From: Phycisphaerales bacterium UBA2402 | Lineage (GTDB): Bacteria > Planctomycetota > Phycisphaerae > Phycisphaerales > UBA1924 | Assembly (NCBI GenBank): GCA_002343715.1 | Contig: DDSA01000036.1 | Coordinates: forward strand, 1 to 24,694 | Direction: 5' to 3' | Length of the DNA stretch: 24,694 bases | Shown: piece by piece, positions 1 through 7,592 of the stretch | Layout: each line of letters starts with the position of its first letter | Numbering within the stretch: the stretch's first letter is position 1 | Program-made: the position numbers and the translations under genes | Notes under the pieces: generated by a model | What the model saw: only the letters and a program-made list of their open reading frames with translations | Database searches by the model: none | What the model was told of the DNA's origin: nothing

Positions 1-883
1 GCGGCCGACAGGCTCTTGTAGTGTCGACCCCACCTCGCCGCCCACAGGAGCGACCGCGGCGCTGGACGCCCTGACTTCAACCCCGAATGCCGCCCCGGCC
101 CCCGCCGAAACTGTCGGCTCGGCCATCAGCGTCCAGCTCAACCTCGACTTCACCAACGCGTACTTCTACCGCGGCATACGCCAGCAGGACAAGGGCCTGA
201 TCGTCCAGCCCGCCGCTCGAATCACGACACGCCTCGTGGACGATGCCGAGCTCACGCTCGACGGATTCATCGGGACCTGGAACAGCTTCGGCCCCAACGG
301 CGGAACAGCGACCGGCGGGCTCATCGAGGACTGGTACGAGTCCGACCTGTACGCGGGCTTCACGCTCACGTACGGCAAGTTCTCGCTCACGACCTCGTAC
401 ACATTCCTCACGAGCCCCAGCAACGCATTCCAGGAGGTTCAGGAGCTCGGCTTCACGCTCGCGCTCGACGACTCGGAGTGGATGAAGGAGTTGGCGCTCA
501 AGCCCTACGCGACGCTCGTCCTCGAAACCGGCTCCAACGGTTCGGACGTGCCCGACCTCGACAACGGTGCGTACCTCGAACTCGGCATCGCACCGGGCTT
601 CTCGTTCGATGTGAACAAGACGCCAATCACGCTCACCTTCCCGACTTCCGTCGGCTTCAGTCTGTCGGACTACTACCAGGACGCCAGCGGCGGCGACGAC
701 AACTTCGGCTTCGCGCAGGTCGGCGCGAAGGCGTCGATACCGCTTGGCGCGCCCAGCCGCTTCGGAGCGTGGACCCTGAACGCGGGCGTCTCGGTGCTTT
801 TCCTGGGCGACCACACCAAGGCCTTTAACGGCGGAGGCGGCACGGAGGTGATCGGGACAATCGGGCTGCAGTGGAACTTTTGA
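1..883 (+). CDS. Outer-membrane beta-barrel (porin-like) protein, 5' end missing
   Basis: The frame starting at base 2 is open from the window edge to a TGA at 881-883, so about 293 residues of the C-terminal part are present and the start lies outside. After a Ser/Thr/Pro/Ala-rich stretch there is a segment reading AYFYRGIRQQDKG, followed by many alternating hydrophobic/polar strands rich in Tyr, Phe, Thr and Gly. The protein ends in LQWNF, a terminal aromatic residue as in Bam-assembled outer-membrane barrels. The FYRGI-type motif is known from putative porins of planctomycetes and proteobacteria. The role as an outer-membrane channel is inferred from these patterns; substrate is unknown. 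Codons are strongly GC-ending, like most other genes in the window. A GTG at 236 could be mistaken for the start, but coding character is equally clear upstream of it. Confidence 0.72.
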   Translation, partial: RPTGSCSVDPTSPPTGATAALDALTSTPNAAPAPAETVGSAISVQLNLDFTNAYFYRGIRQQDKGLIVQPAARITTRLVDDAELTLDGFIGTWNSFGPNGGTATGGLIEDWYESDLYAGFTLTYGKFSLTTSYTFLTSPSNAFQEVQELGFTLALDDSEWMKELALKPYATLVLETGSNGSDVPDLDNGAYLELGIAPGFSFDVNKTPITLTFPTSVGFSLSDYYQDASGGDDNFGFAQVGAKASIPLGAPSRFGAWTLNAGVSVLFLGDHTKAFNGGGGTEVIGTIGLQWNF

Positions 884-891
884 ACTCACGC

Positions 892-913
892 TGGTCAAGG
901 AGCGGCTTGACCA
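892..913. terminator. 8-bp hairpin just downstream of the porin-like gene
   Basis: TGGTCAAG (892-899) and CTTGACCA (906-913) pair perfectly around a 6-base loop, beginning 9 bases after the stop codon. There is no T-run afterwards, so a classic intrinsic terminator is doubtful. It lies directly before the tandem repeats at 917-938 and could instead belong to the mobile-element scar. Confidence 0.4.
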
Positions 914-916
914 CTG

Positions 917-938
917 TGTGCCAGTTTTGTGCCAGTTT
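917..938 (+). repeat. Two perfect tandem copies of an 11-bp unit (TGTGCCAGTTT)
   Basis: Copy 1 is 917-927 and copy 2 is 928-938, with no spacer and no mismatch. The 11-bp period is about one helical turn, as expected for paired protein-binding sites. They lie about 120 bp from a tRNA-Lys fragment and about 400 bp from integrase remains, so arm-type integrase or excisionase sites are a reasonable inference. Confidence 0.6.
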
Positions 939-1055
939 GGGTCCGGAATCAGCCCAGAAGCCAGTCCAGAGGCAGTGCCGATCCAGGCTCGCAAGCGTTT
1001 GATCCATCACGGTTTACGCCTTGTTTTCCTTGCTCTCCCGACACCCGGGTATCTC

Positions 1056-1099
1056 GACTCTTAATCAGCGGGTCGAAGGTTCGAGTCCTTCGGGGGGCA
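1056..1099 (+). other. 3' fragment of tRNA-Lys(CTT), probable att site scar
   Basis: From the anticodon loop onward the sequence is a good tRNA. The loop CTCTTAA (1058-1064) carries anticodon CTT, and the 3' anticodon strand TCAGC is at 1065-1069. A 5-base variable loop (1070-1074) follows, then a T-arm GAAGG/TTCGAGT/CCTTC (1075-1091), a 3' acceptor strand GGGGGGC (1092-1098) and a discriminator A. No CCA is encoded. Upstream, only two anticodon-stem pairs can form, and no D-arm or matching 5' acceptor strand (GCCCCCC) is seen. It is therefore not a functional tRNA gene but a 3' tRNA segment, as left at the far end of an element that integrated into a tRNA gene. The intact tRNA-Lys copy would lie outside the window. 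Confidence 0.65.
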
Positions 1100-1340
1100 C
1101 TTGCAGAATCCTGCTGACGCGTAGAGACTTCTGCAATACCCGTCCGCCGCCTTTCGGCCGAACTCCAGGATTCAGAGAGTTTCTCCCGACGAGTTCTGCC
1201 AATGGGAACGATCCGCAACACAAAACAGGCTCTCCAAATTCCGGCGGCAGAACTGCAAGCCTTGTGCTCGAGCGTTCGCCAAACTTGGCGGGAATCGCGT
1301 CCCTCTGGTACGGTGGGTGGGTTCGAGACTCACGAAAGGC

Positions 1341-1538
1341 ACGGTCGCGGATAGGATGGTCAATGGCCGGAGACATAAAGATGATCCGGTCGCTGTCACG
1401 ATCACGGAGATTGCGGCGGCCTTTGCGTAGAACGCCGGGTGGTAATACCGCCGCGAGGATGGGTCGGTGATACGCGGCTTGTTCGATAGCCACGAACGCG
1501 TTCTTTCGCCGCTTATGTCGCGGCAATATTCTTCATAA
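1341..1538 (+). pseudogene. Decayed tyrosine-type site-specific integrase, N-terminal part
   Basis: One frame running through 1341-1538 reads ADRMVNGRRHKDDP, then VTITEIAAAF, then NAGWY, YRREDGSVIRGLF and ERVLSPLM. It matches the pattern I know from the N-terminal core-binding domain of planctomycete integrases: a YDRLIAEWLANGRR-type helix, an ITVAELAAAY-type helix, a GYY motif and a LRPL motif. Two in-frame stops interrupt it, TAG at 1428-1430 and TAA at 1443-1445, and it ends at TAA 1536-1538. No catalytic domain follows, because the next gene is on the other strand. No frameshift is needed for this alignment; it appears to have died by point mutation plus truncation. The recognition is from memory of the family and is moderate in strength. 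Confidence 0.5.
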
Positions 1539-1583
1539 CTGTGGAGGCAGACGGATGCTAAAACGACTGATTGAGTGACCCAA

Positions 1584-1608
1584 TCTCGGCGCTCGATCAA
1601 CGCCGAGA
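1584..1608 (-). terminator. 8-bp hairpin spanning the kinase stop codon
   Basis: TCTCGGCG (1584-1591) and CGCCGAGA (1601-1608) form a perfect stem with a 9-base loop that contains the stop codon of the minus-strand kinase gene. Downstream on the minus strand there is no clear T-run, so it may act as a weak terminator or a 3' mRNA-stabilising structure. Confidence 0.4.
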
Positions 1609-4600
1609 ATCCCAGACCTGGATTGTGCCGTCCGCGAGGCGACCGGCCAGGGTCGAGCCGTCCGGCGAGAACCTGACTGCGACAACGTGCTTTGTCTGAA
1701 GCGTCAGCACCGGTTGCCAGCGCTGCGTATCCCAGATCAGAACGCGGCGATCGTCGGAAGCCGTGGCGGCGCGGGTGCCGTCGGGTGTGAAGGTGATGGC
1801 CCTCACAGCGGCGCCGTGGGCGCTCAGGGTGGCATGCGGCGAACGGGACCGAAGATCCCACACATTGAGCCTTCCATCGGTGAGGCCGCATACAAGACGC
1901 GACGCGTCCGGGCTGAACGCGAGCGACTCCACAGCGCCGGCATCAAAGAGCTCCGCCACCGAGTTGCCTTGGGAATCCCAGATCTGTACGCCGTCCGGCG
2001 CAGCCGAAGCGATGCGCATGCCGTCGAGTGAAATGGCGAGGGGCGCGGCGGGGCTTGCGAACAAGGTGGTCCACAGCGGGCGCGACAAGGTGGTATCCAG
2101 CAGGACCAGCCGCGCAAGAGTGCGTGCGGCGATGCGGGCCCCGCCGTCAGAAGCCGCAATCGACAAGATGAGTTCTTCACTCCCAACGTCGATGCTACCG
2201 GATGGCGAGCCGTCGTCGGCGCTCAAGAAATGGAAGCGGCCGTTGGCGTGGGCTGTGATCAGGGAACCGCAAGGCGCAAACGCGATGAAGTCGGGCGCTC
2301 CGCCGCTCAGTGAGAATGCCGCACCGGCCGAATCCCAGGGCGCCTCCCACCGGCACGCTGTGCCGTCTTCACCGACCGAGATGAGCCGCGAATCTCCCGT
2401 GAACGCGAAATCCACGGCGCCGGCATCGGGCGAGCGAACGAACGTGACGGCGTCGATCGGGTGCATCTGGTACCGCCGCGCCGAAGACCCTGCCACGGCC
2501 AGGAGCCAGGCGGCATCCGGGCTGAACTCGAGCTGCGTCACCTGTGCGGCCGGCGCTGCGAACGATCGAATCAGTGAACGAGATCTGCGCGAGAACACGC
2601 GGACCAAATCCCCGGAAGCGACGGCGACTAGTTGCGAGGTGTGGGGCCGGAAGCTCCGCGGATCGACGGCAACAGCACTTGCTTGCCTATCCGGGCCGTA
2701 CACCGGGGCCTTGTTGCCGAGATCGAACCCGCCGAACTTGGCGCCGTTGGCGCTCGTGCCGATCAGCGCCATGTTTCCTTCGGCGGCGGCGAGGCATAAT
2801 ACCGAGTACGGAATATGGATCTCCCGATCCACGAGCTGCCCTGTCCAGAAGTTGATCTTTTGGACGAAAGCATGGAGAGTTACATTCGGTCTGCGAAACG
2901 CGCAGATGAAGTGAGATTCATCGGGACAGAACGCGAGCGCCTGCACACGAATACCGTTCGCCCAGACGCGCAGAACACCCGTCCGGGGATTCCAGAGGGA
3001 GCAACTGGATCCGCCGAGCACTACCTTTTCTCCGTCCGAAGAAATCGCGATCCGCGTCACGCTCGCCGCGTCGACCGACCCGAGCGCTAACGCGATCTCG
3101 GCTCCGCTCAGGCATGCAATTTCAGCGCCGTCCGCGCAGTCCCACAGCGCCACCGAGTTCGCTCCCGGGCCGACAGCGCCGACCAGCAACCGGCCATCGG
3201 CGCTGAAGGCCGCGGGACCCGTGATCTCGAGCGACAGCCGGACTTGATGAAGGAGGCGTGCGCTGGCACCGTTCCAGGTCTGGATCAATCCCGATGCGCT
3301 GGCGGTGACGATACTTCCGTCGCTGCGGAACGCAGATGCGGCGATCGGTGATCCGACCTCGATCACCGGGCCGTACGTCGCGAGTCTGGCCGCGAGGTAT
3401 GAGTGTTCCCAGCCGCGCAGGTCCTCGCCCGCAGCGTCAAGAAACTTGGCGGCAACATCGGGGTTGATGTTGTCGATCGCATCGGACGCGGCGCCGACGG
3501 CTCCCACGTACCTGCTCCAGGCTTCGCTCGAGGCGGCGAGTTTGTATCGAGTTTCCTCCTTCTTCGCGCCGCGTGCGGCCGCAACATGAACCGTGGTGAC
3601 GGCCGCGGCGGTAATCGCGGTGGCGGCGGCGATCGCGATACCGGCCCAGAGCGACTTGCGGCGCTTCATGCGCATTCGCAGCCGGTACGCCGCGGACGAG
3701 CGGTGGGCGACAATCGGCAGATCGCACAGGTGCCGGCGGATGTCAGCCGCGAAATCCGCGGCGGCAGCGTATCGCCTGTCGCGGTCCTTCTCGAGCGCCT
3801 TGCCGACGATGATCTCGACGTCTCCCCGCAGCCGCCGGTCGATCGAGCCCAGGCGCAGGGGCTCTTCATTGCGGATGATCCAAGCGGCCTCGTGGAGCAT
3901 TTTGCAGGCAACGTCGTAGGGCAGACGGCCCACAAGAAGCTCGAACGCGATGACGCCCATGGAATAGATGTCGCTGCGTGCATCGAGCACCTCGCCGACA
4001 GCCTGCTCCGGGCTCATGTAGGGAATTGTCCCGATGACGCGGCCCGAATCGGTCTGCGTGAGGGTCCGGGCATCATCGTCGCGAGCGATGCCGAAATCGA
4101 GTATCTTCGGCTGCCCGCCACTTCTGGCCTGGATGGAATCGCACTCGCCGGTACCGGCCCCGCAGAGGTTGGAAGTCTCGACAAGAATATTGCCGGGTTT
4201 CAGATCGCGGTGCACCAAGCCGCTGCGATGGGCGTACTCCAGGGCATCGCATATTTCCGCGATCAGCTCCAACCGCTGACGCCGGTCGAGCCGTTCGGAC
4301 TCCGCGAACTTCAGCAGCGGCAGCCCCTCAACCAGTTCCATGACGAAGTACGGCGGCGCCTCCGAGTCCGTAGAGGTGTGGGCATCGTAGATCCGAGCGA
4401 TTCCCCGGTGGCAGAGCCGACCGAGCATCTGGGCTTCGCGGTGGAACCTGCGGATGGCTTGCGGAGTCGCGACGCACTCACGAATAACCTTCAACGCCAC
4501 GCGGCGGCGGGGGTTGTCCTGCTCGGCTTCGTAGACGGTTCCCATACCGCCCTGGCCGATCTGTCGAATGACGGTATAGCGTCCGATCTGACCGACTAAC

Positions 4601-4887
4601 ACCGGTGCGGGTCCGATGTCCCCTTCATCCTTGGCGCTTTGAGATTTTGCCAGAAGGCCGGCGAGCATGTCGGCACCGCCACTTACTTCCAAACCGCCGG
4701 GATCGTCGAATCTCAAGAGCAACTGCAGTTCATCTCTGAGGTCCGGTTCGGATCGCCCCACTTCGTCCACGAACTTCGCCCTGCGATTCACGGGGAGGGC
4801 GCGTGCCTCTAGGAACAACTGCTCAAGGCGATTGTACAGTTCCGGCGTCAAAAGACACCGCTCCCGGAAAGGCGGACCCGAAGCCAT
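1597..4887 (-). CDS. Membrane-anchored Ser/Thr protein kinase with WD40 repeats
   Basis: A 1,096-residue protein. Residues 1-60 form a helical leader (LTPELYNRLEQLFLEA type) seen in planctomycete kinases. The kinase domain spans about 104-370: glycine loop GQGGMGTVYEAE (111-122), ATP lysine K133 in VALKVIRE, alpha-C glutamate E151, catalytic HRDLKPGN with D228 and N233, DFG at 264-266, and GTIPYMSPEQA. All invariant residues of an active Hanks-type kinase are present. A hydrophobic segment (about 413-435) would anchor it in the membrane. From about 500 to the end are degenerate WD40 repeats, clearest at the C-terminus (for example FSPDASRLVCGLTDGRLNVWD). Seventeen or so extra residues with two Cys lie between HRD and DFG. 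The start codon lies inside the upstream sigma-factor gene (40-bp overlap), so the two are probably translated together, and the kinase may control the sigma factor. Substrate unknown. Confidence 0.93.
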   Translation of the reverse strand: MASGPPFRERCLLTPELYNRLEQLFLEARALPVNRRAKFVDEVGRSEPDLRDELQLLLRFDDPGGLEVSGGADMLAGLLAKSQSAKDEGDIGPAPVLVGQIGRYTVIRQIGQGGMGTVYEAEQDNPRRRVALKVIRECVATPQAIRRFHREAQMLGRLCHRGIARIYDAHTSTDSEAPPYFVMELVEGLPLLKFAESERLDRRQRLELIAEICDALEYAHRSGLVHRDLKPGNILVETSNLCGAGTGECDSIQARSGGQPKILDFGIARDDDARTLTQTDSGRVIGTIPYMSPEQAVGEVLDARSDIYSMGVIAFELLVGRLPYDVACKMLHEAAWIIRNEEPLRLGSIDRRLRGDVEIIVGKALEKDRDRRYAAAADFAADIRRHLCDLPIVAHRSSAAYRLRMRMKRRKSLWAGIAIAAATAITAAAVTTVHVAAARGAKKEETRYKLAASSEAWSRYVGAVGAASDAIDNINPDVAAKFLDAAGEDLRGWEHSYLAARLATYGPVIEVGSPIAASAFRSDGSIVTASASGLIQTWNGASARLLHQVRLSLEITGPAAFSADGRLLVGAVGPGANSVALWDCADGAEIACLSGAEIALALGSVDAASVTRIAISSDGEKVVLGGSSCSLWNPRTGVLRVWANGIRVQALAFCPDESHFICAFRRPNVTLHAFVQKINFWTGQLVDREIHIPYSVLCLAAAEGNMALIGTSANGAKFGGFDLGNKAPVYGPDRQASAVAVDPRSFRPHTSQLVAVASGDLVRVFSRRSRSLIRSFAAPAAQVTQLEFSPDAAWLLAVAGSSARRYQMHPIDAVTFVRSPDAGAVDFAFTGDSRLISVGEDGTACRWEAPWDSAGAAFSLSGGAPDFIAFAPCGSLITAHANGRFHFLSADDGSPSGSIDVGSEELILSIAASDGGARIAARTLARLVLLDTTLSRPLWTTLFASPAAPLAISLDGMRIASAAPDGVQIWDSQGNSVAELFDAGAVESLAFSPDASRLVCGLTDGRLNVWDLRSRSPHATLSAHGAAVRAITFTPDGTRAATASDDRRVLIWDTQRWQPVLTLQTKHVVAVRFSPDGSTLAGRLADGTIQVWDSRR

Positions 4888-5441
4888 GCGCGTGCCATGG
4901 CCCAGTCGTTGTCAACGGTGCGTGGCGCTACGCCCAGCACCTCGGCCACTTCGGGCACACTCATCCCCGCGAAGAAACGGTATTCAACCACGCGAGCGTG
5001 CCGCTCGTTCAGGGCCGCCAACTCCGTCAGAAGATTGTCTAGAGAGACGATGTTTATAGTTTCTCCGGGAGTCGCCGCGAGCGTATTGGTCAGGGGCAGC
5101 GTCTTTGCGTCACCGCCTCGCTTGGACGCCCGGCGTCGGCGAGCGTGATCGGTGAGGATGTTGCGCATCGCTCCGCTGCACGCCGCGAAGAAGTGCGCCC
5201 GGTCGTTCCATTTGAGCTTTTCATTGCCAACGAGGCGGAGGTACGCCTCATGCACTAGTGCCGTCGGCTCGAGGGTGTGAGAGCGTCGCTGCCTGCTCAG
5301 GTGGAAGGCCGCCAACGCGCGCAACTGGGTGTACACCAGTTCCACGAGACGCCCCCGCGCAGCGGGATCGCCTTCGCGGAGTTGCGCGAGCATTTGAGTG
5401 ATCTGACCCATTGAGCGACCATAATTAAGACTGGGCATCAT
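4848..5441 (-). CDS. ECF-type RNA polymerase sigma factor (HEAYLRL subgroup)
   Basis: A 197-residue sigma-70 family protein. Region 2 includes the TLEPTALVHEAYLRLVG block that marks the planctomycete/acidobacterial ECF subgroup usually paired with Ser/Thr kinases. It is followed by FFAACSGAMRNILTDHARRRRASKRGG (region 2.3-2.4, promoter melting and -10 recognition), given here as a run of basic residues near 96-109. Region 4 near the C-terminus (VPEVAEVLGVAPRTVDNDWAMA) is the -35 helix-turn-helix. The start could be the ATG at 5441 or the in-frame ATG ten codons later (5411); neither has a convincing ribosome-binding site. Its 3' end overlaps the kinase gene by 40 bp. The divergent gene at 5640 is separated by a short intergenic region and is a candidate target. 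Confidence 0.9.
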   Translation of the reverse strand: MMPSLNYGRSMGQITQMLAQLREGDPAARGRLVELVYTQLRALAAFHLSRQRRSHTLEPTALVHEAYLRLVGNEKLKWNDRAHFFAACSGAMRNILTDHARRRRASKRGGDAKTLPLTNTLAATPGETINIVSLDNLLTELAALNERHARVVEYRFFAGMSVPEVAEVLGVAPRTVDNDWAMARAWLRVRLSGSGVF

Positions 5442-5639
5442 ACGTCCGGAAGTTGTTCGCCCAGCGCGACGTGCCTGCGACGTTATCGTCCGATAAAACT
5501 AACTGCGATAGGCTTCGAGTTTCTCTGCGCGTCGCGATGCTCGTTTGCGGTTATGACGTTGCCAGCATCAAGCCCCGATTGGGCGTCACCTATCTCTCAG
5601 GGGCACCTGTCGGCGATGTGAATGAGCAAAGGAGCCAAC

Positions 5640-7592
5640 ATGCTGCACGAGCGTCTCGTTTTGAAACAGCCCGTCGGCCGCGCAATGCTCGCGTGGGTAG
5701 CGTGCGCCATAGGTTTCTTTGGGGTCCTGCCGGCATGGGCGCAGCCCAACTGTCCGCCGGATACCCCCGGTAACCTCACCGCAACAAACGGAACCATCTG
5801 CGCTGGGGTCGACCTGGACTGGCAAACCGAAGCGGGTGCTACGCGCTACAACGTGTATCGGAACAACACCAACAACTGGAACTCGGCGATCCTCATCGGC
5901 ACGCCGCTCAACTCAAACTACCGCGACATCACGGCCCTGCCTGGTGTAACCTATCACTACTGGGTCGTGGCCGTCAACGACCTTTGCCTTCCGGGCAATC
6001 GCCTAAGCGGGCACAATAACCGCACAACGGGCTACCGGGGTGGGCCGCCCAATGGCCCCTCCGGTCTGACCGCTTCCAACGGGACCACGTGCACACACGT
6101 CGCGGTGAGTTGGAACTCGAATCCCAATACCGCGCTCTTTCTTGTGTATCGCGGAGGTGCCAACAGCGCATTCGGCGCGGCCAACCTGATCGGTACGTCA
6201 GTGAACACGGTACTCAACGATCTCACCGCGCTCCCCGGCCAGACGTACAGGTATTGGGTCGTCGCGCAAAACATCTGTGGCAGCAGCGATCCCTCCGGAC
6301 CAAACTCTGGTTGGCGCGGAGAAGGCCCGGCCACGCCCTCCAATGTGCAGGCGACCGATGGCACCGAGTGCCTGGGTGTCTCCATCACCTGGAACGCCGT
6401 CTCGGGCGCCGACCTGTACACGGTCCTGCGTGATCCCGGGGGGAACCTCGGCTCCGCGATCCCGATCGGAACCACGCCGGCCGAGCAGTGGGCCGATCTG
6501 ACCGCCCTTCCCGGCATCACCTACACGTACTGGGTCTCCGCCGCCAACATCTGCGGCCCCAGCGGGACCAGCAACCCCAACACGGGTCGTCGTGGCGTGT
6601 ATTCCGATCCGCCCAGCGGTGTAGTGGCGACGGATGGTGAGATCTGCGGCGGAATCACCGTCACCTGGAACGCTGTCGCGGGCGCGCAAAACTACAACAT
6701 CTGGAGGAGCACTTCGGATAACTACCAAGGCGCAACGCAGATTGCGATCTCGAATTTGAGCCCGTACACGGACTTCACAGCTACCCCTTGGACGACGTAC
6801 TACTACTGGGTCAGGTCCTTCAGCGCTTGTGGTCCCAGTGAGTACTCGGGTTCAGACTCCGGCTTCGCCATGACCTACCCGAACGCCCCACAAGCCGTTG
6901 ACGCGACGGATGGCGCGACGTGCAACAGCGTCTCCTTGTCTTGGGCACCGGTAGCCGGCACCGACTACTACTCCGTTCTGCGCAGCCAGACAGACGAGAT
7001 CGGTACCGCGATCCAGATCGGGACCGACACATCCCCGCCGTTCCCCGACGAGACTGTCTCGCCCGGCGTCGTCTACTACTACTGGGTCATTGCGGTCAAC
7101 ACGTGCGGTGAGGGTACGGCGGGTGCCTCCGACGGTGGCTTTGCTGGTACGACCATCATGTTTACAGAGCAGCCGACAGATACCAGCGTGACGGTGGGCC
7201 ACGATGCGGAGTTTTCGGTGACGGCTCCCGGAGCCACAGCATTCCGTTGGTACAAGGATGAGCAGCCGCTTGAAGACGGCGGCAATATCTTCGGCGCTGA
7301 TACGGACGCATTGACGATCTCGCCGGCCATGTTCGACGATGCGGGGACCTATTACTGCACGGCGTCCGGCGCATGCGGTGACGCGAGTTCCGACCCCGCC
7401 ACCCTGACGGTCGATCCACCCCCGTGCTATGCGGACTTCAACCAGGACGGGGGCATCGACGGTGCAGATGTCGAGGCTTTCTTCTACGCGTGGGAGATGG
7501 GGGACTCCTCCTCCGATGTCAACCAGGACGGGGGCATGGACGGCGCGGATGTCGAGACCTTCTTCCTCGCGTGGGAAGCGGGCGATTGCTGA
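5640..7592 (+). CDS. Secreted fibronectin type III / Ig-like protein with C-terminal dockerin-like module
   Basis: A 650-residue exported protein. The start is chosen at ATG 5640 because AAAGGAG (5628-5634) lies 5 bases upstream; an in-frame ATG at 5622 has no such site. Residues 1-34 form a Sec signal peptide ending AWA before Q35. Five FnIII-like repeats of about 90 residues follow. Each opens with an ATDGT/ATNGT-type motif and a Cys, carries a YYYWV/YRYWV strand, and has a second Cys near its end, suggesting one disulfide per repeat. An Ig-like domain comes next (FRWYKDEQPLEDGG, then DAGTYYCTASG). The C-terminal 55 residues hold two Ca-binding loops, DFNQDGGIDGADVEAFF and DVNQDGGMDGADVETFF, bounded by Cys at both ends, as in GC-type dockerin-anchored proteins of Phycisphaerae. 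A cell-surface or extracellular adhesion/assembly role is likely; the ligand cannot be read from sequence. Confidence 0.85.
   Translation: MLHERLVLKQPVGRAMLAWVACAIGFFGVLPAWAQPNCPPDTPGNLTATNGTICAGVDLDWQTEAGATRYNVYRNNTNNWNSAILIGTPLNSNYRDITALPGVTYHYWVVAVNDLCLPGNRLSGHNNRTTGYRGGPPNGPSGLTASNGTTCTHVAVSWNSNPNTALFLVYRGGANSAFGAANLIGTSVNTVLNDLTALPGQTYRYWVVAQNICGSSDPSGPNSGWRGEGPATPSNVQATDGTECLGVSITWNAVSGADLYTVLRDPGGNLGSAIPIGTTPAEQWADLTALPGITYTYWVSAANICGPSGTSNPNTGRRGVYSDPPSGVVATDGEICGGITVTWNAVAGAQNYNIWRSTSDNYQGATQIAISNLSPYTDFTATPWTTYYYWVRSFSACGPSEYSGSDSGFAMTYPNAPQAVDATDGATCNSVSLSWAPVAGTDYYSVLRSQTDEIGTAIQIGTDTSPPFPDETVSPGVVYYYWVIAVNTCGEGTAGASDGGFAGTTIMFTEQPTDTSVTVGHDAEFSVTAPGATAFRWYKDEQPLEDGGNIFGADTDALTISPAMFDDAGTYYCTASGACGDASSDPATLTVDPPPCYADFNQDGGIDGADVEAFFYAWEMGDSSSDVNQDGGMDGADVETFFLAWEAGDC

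Larger units (their letters stand above)
884..1596. other. Gene-poor stretch holding element remnants
   Basis: No intact gene is convincing between the porin-like stop (883) and the end of the kinase gene (1597). Open frames on both strands here are short and mutually overlapping, and base composition is closer to neutral than in the flanking genes. What it does hold is a hairpin (892-913), a tandem 11-bp repeat (917-938), a tRNA-Lys 3' fragment (1056-1099), an integrase remnant (1341-1538) and a hairpin at the kinase gene end (1584-1608). Confidence 0.6.

Noticed and set aside
77..994. 305-residue open frame on the minus strand
   Set aside because: Lies antisense to the porin-like gene; Arg/Glu/Val-rich content is typical of the antisense of GC-rich coding DNA, with no family motif.
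1065..1526. Minus-strand frame ending in PPEGLEPSTR
   Set aside because: That peptide is the well-known spurious translation of a tRNA 3' region; similar tRNA translations explain frames over 11227-11300 and 13426-13497.
3403..4599. 398-residue open frame on the plus strand
   Set aside because: Antisense to the kinase domain, where every invariant kinase residue is on the other strand.
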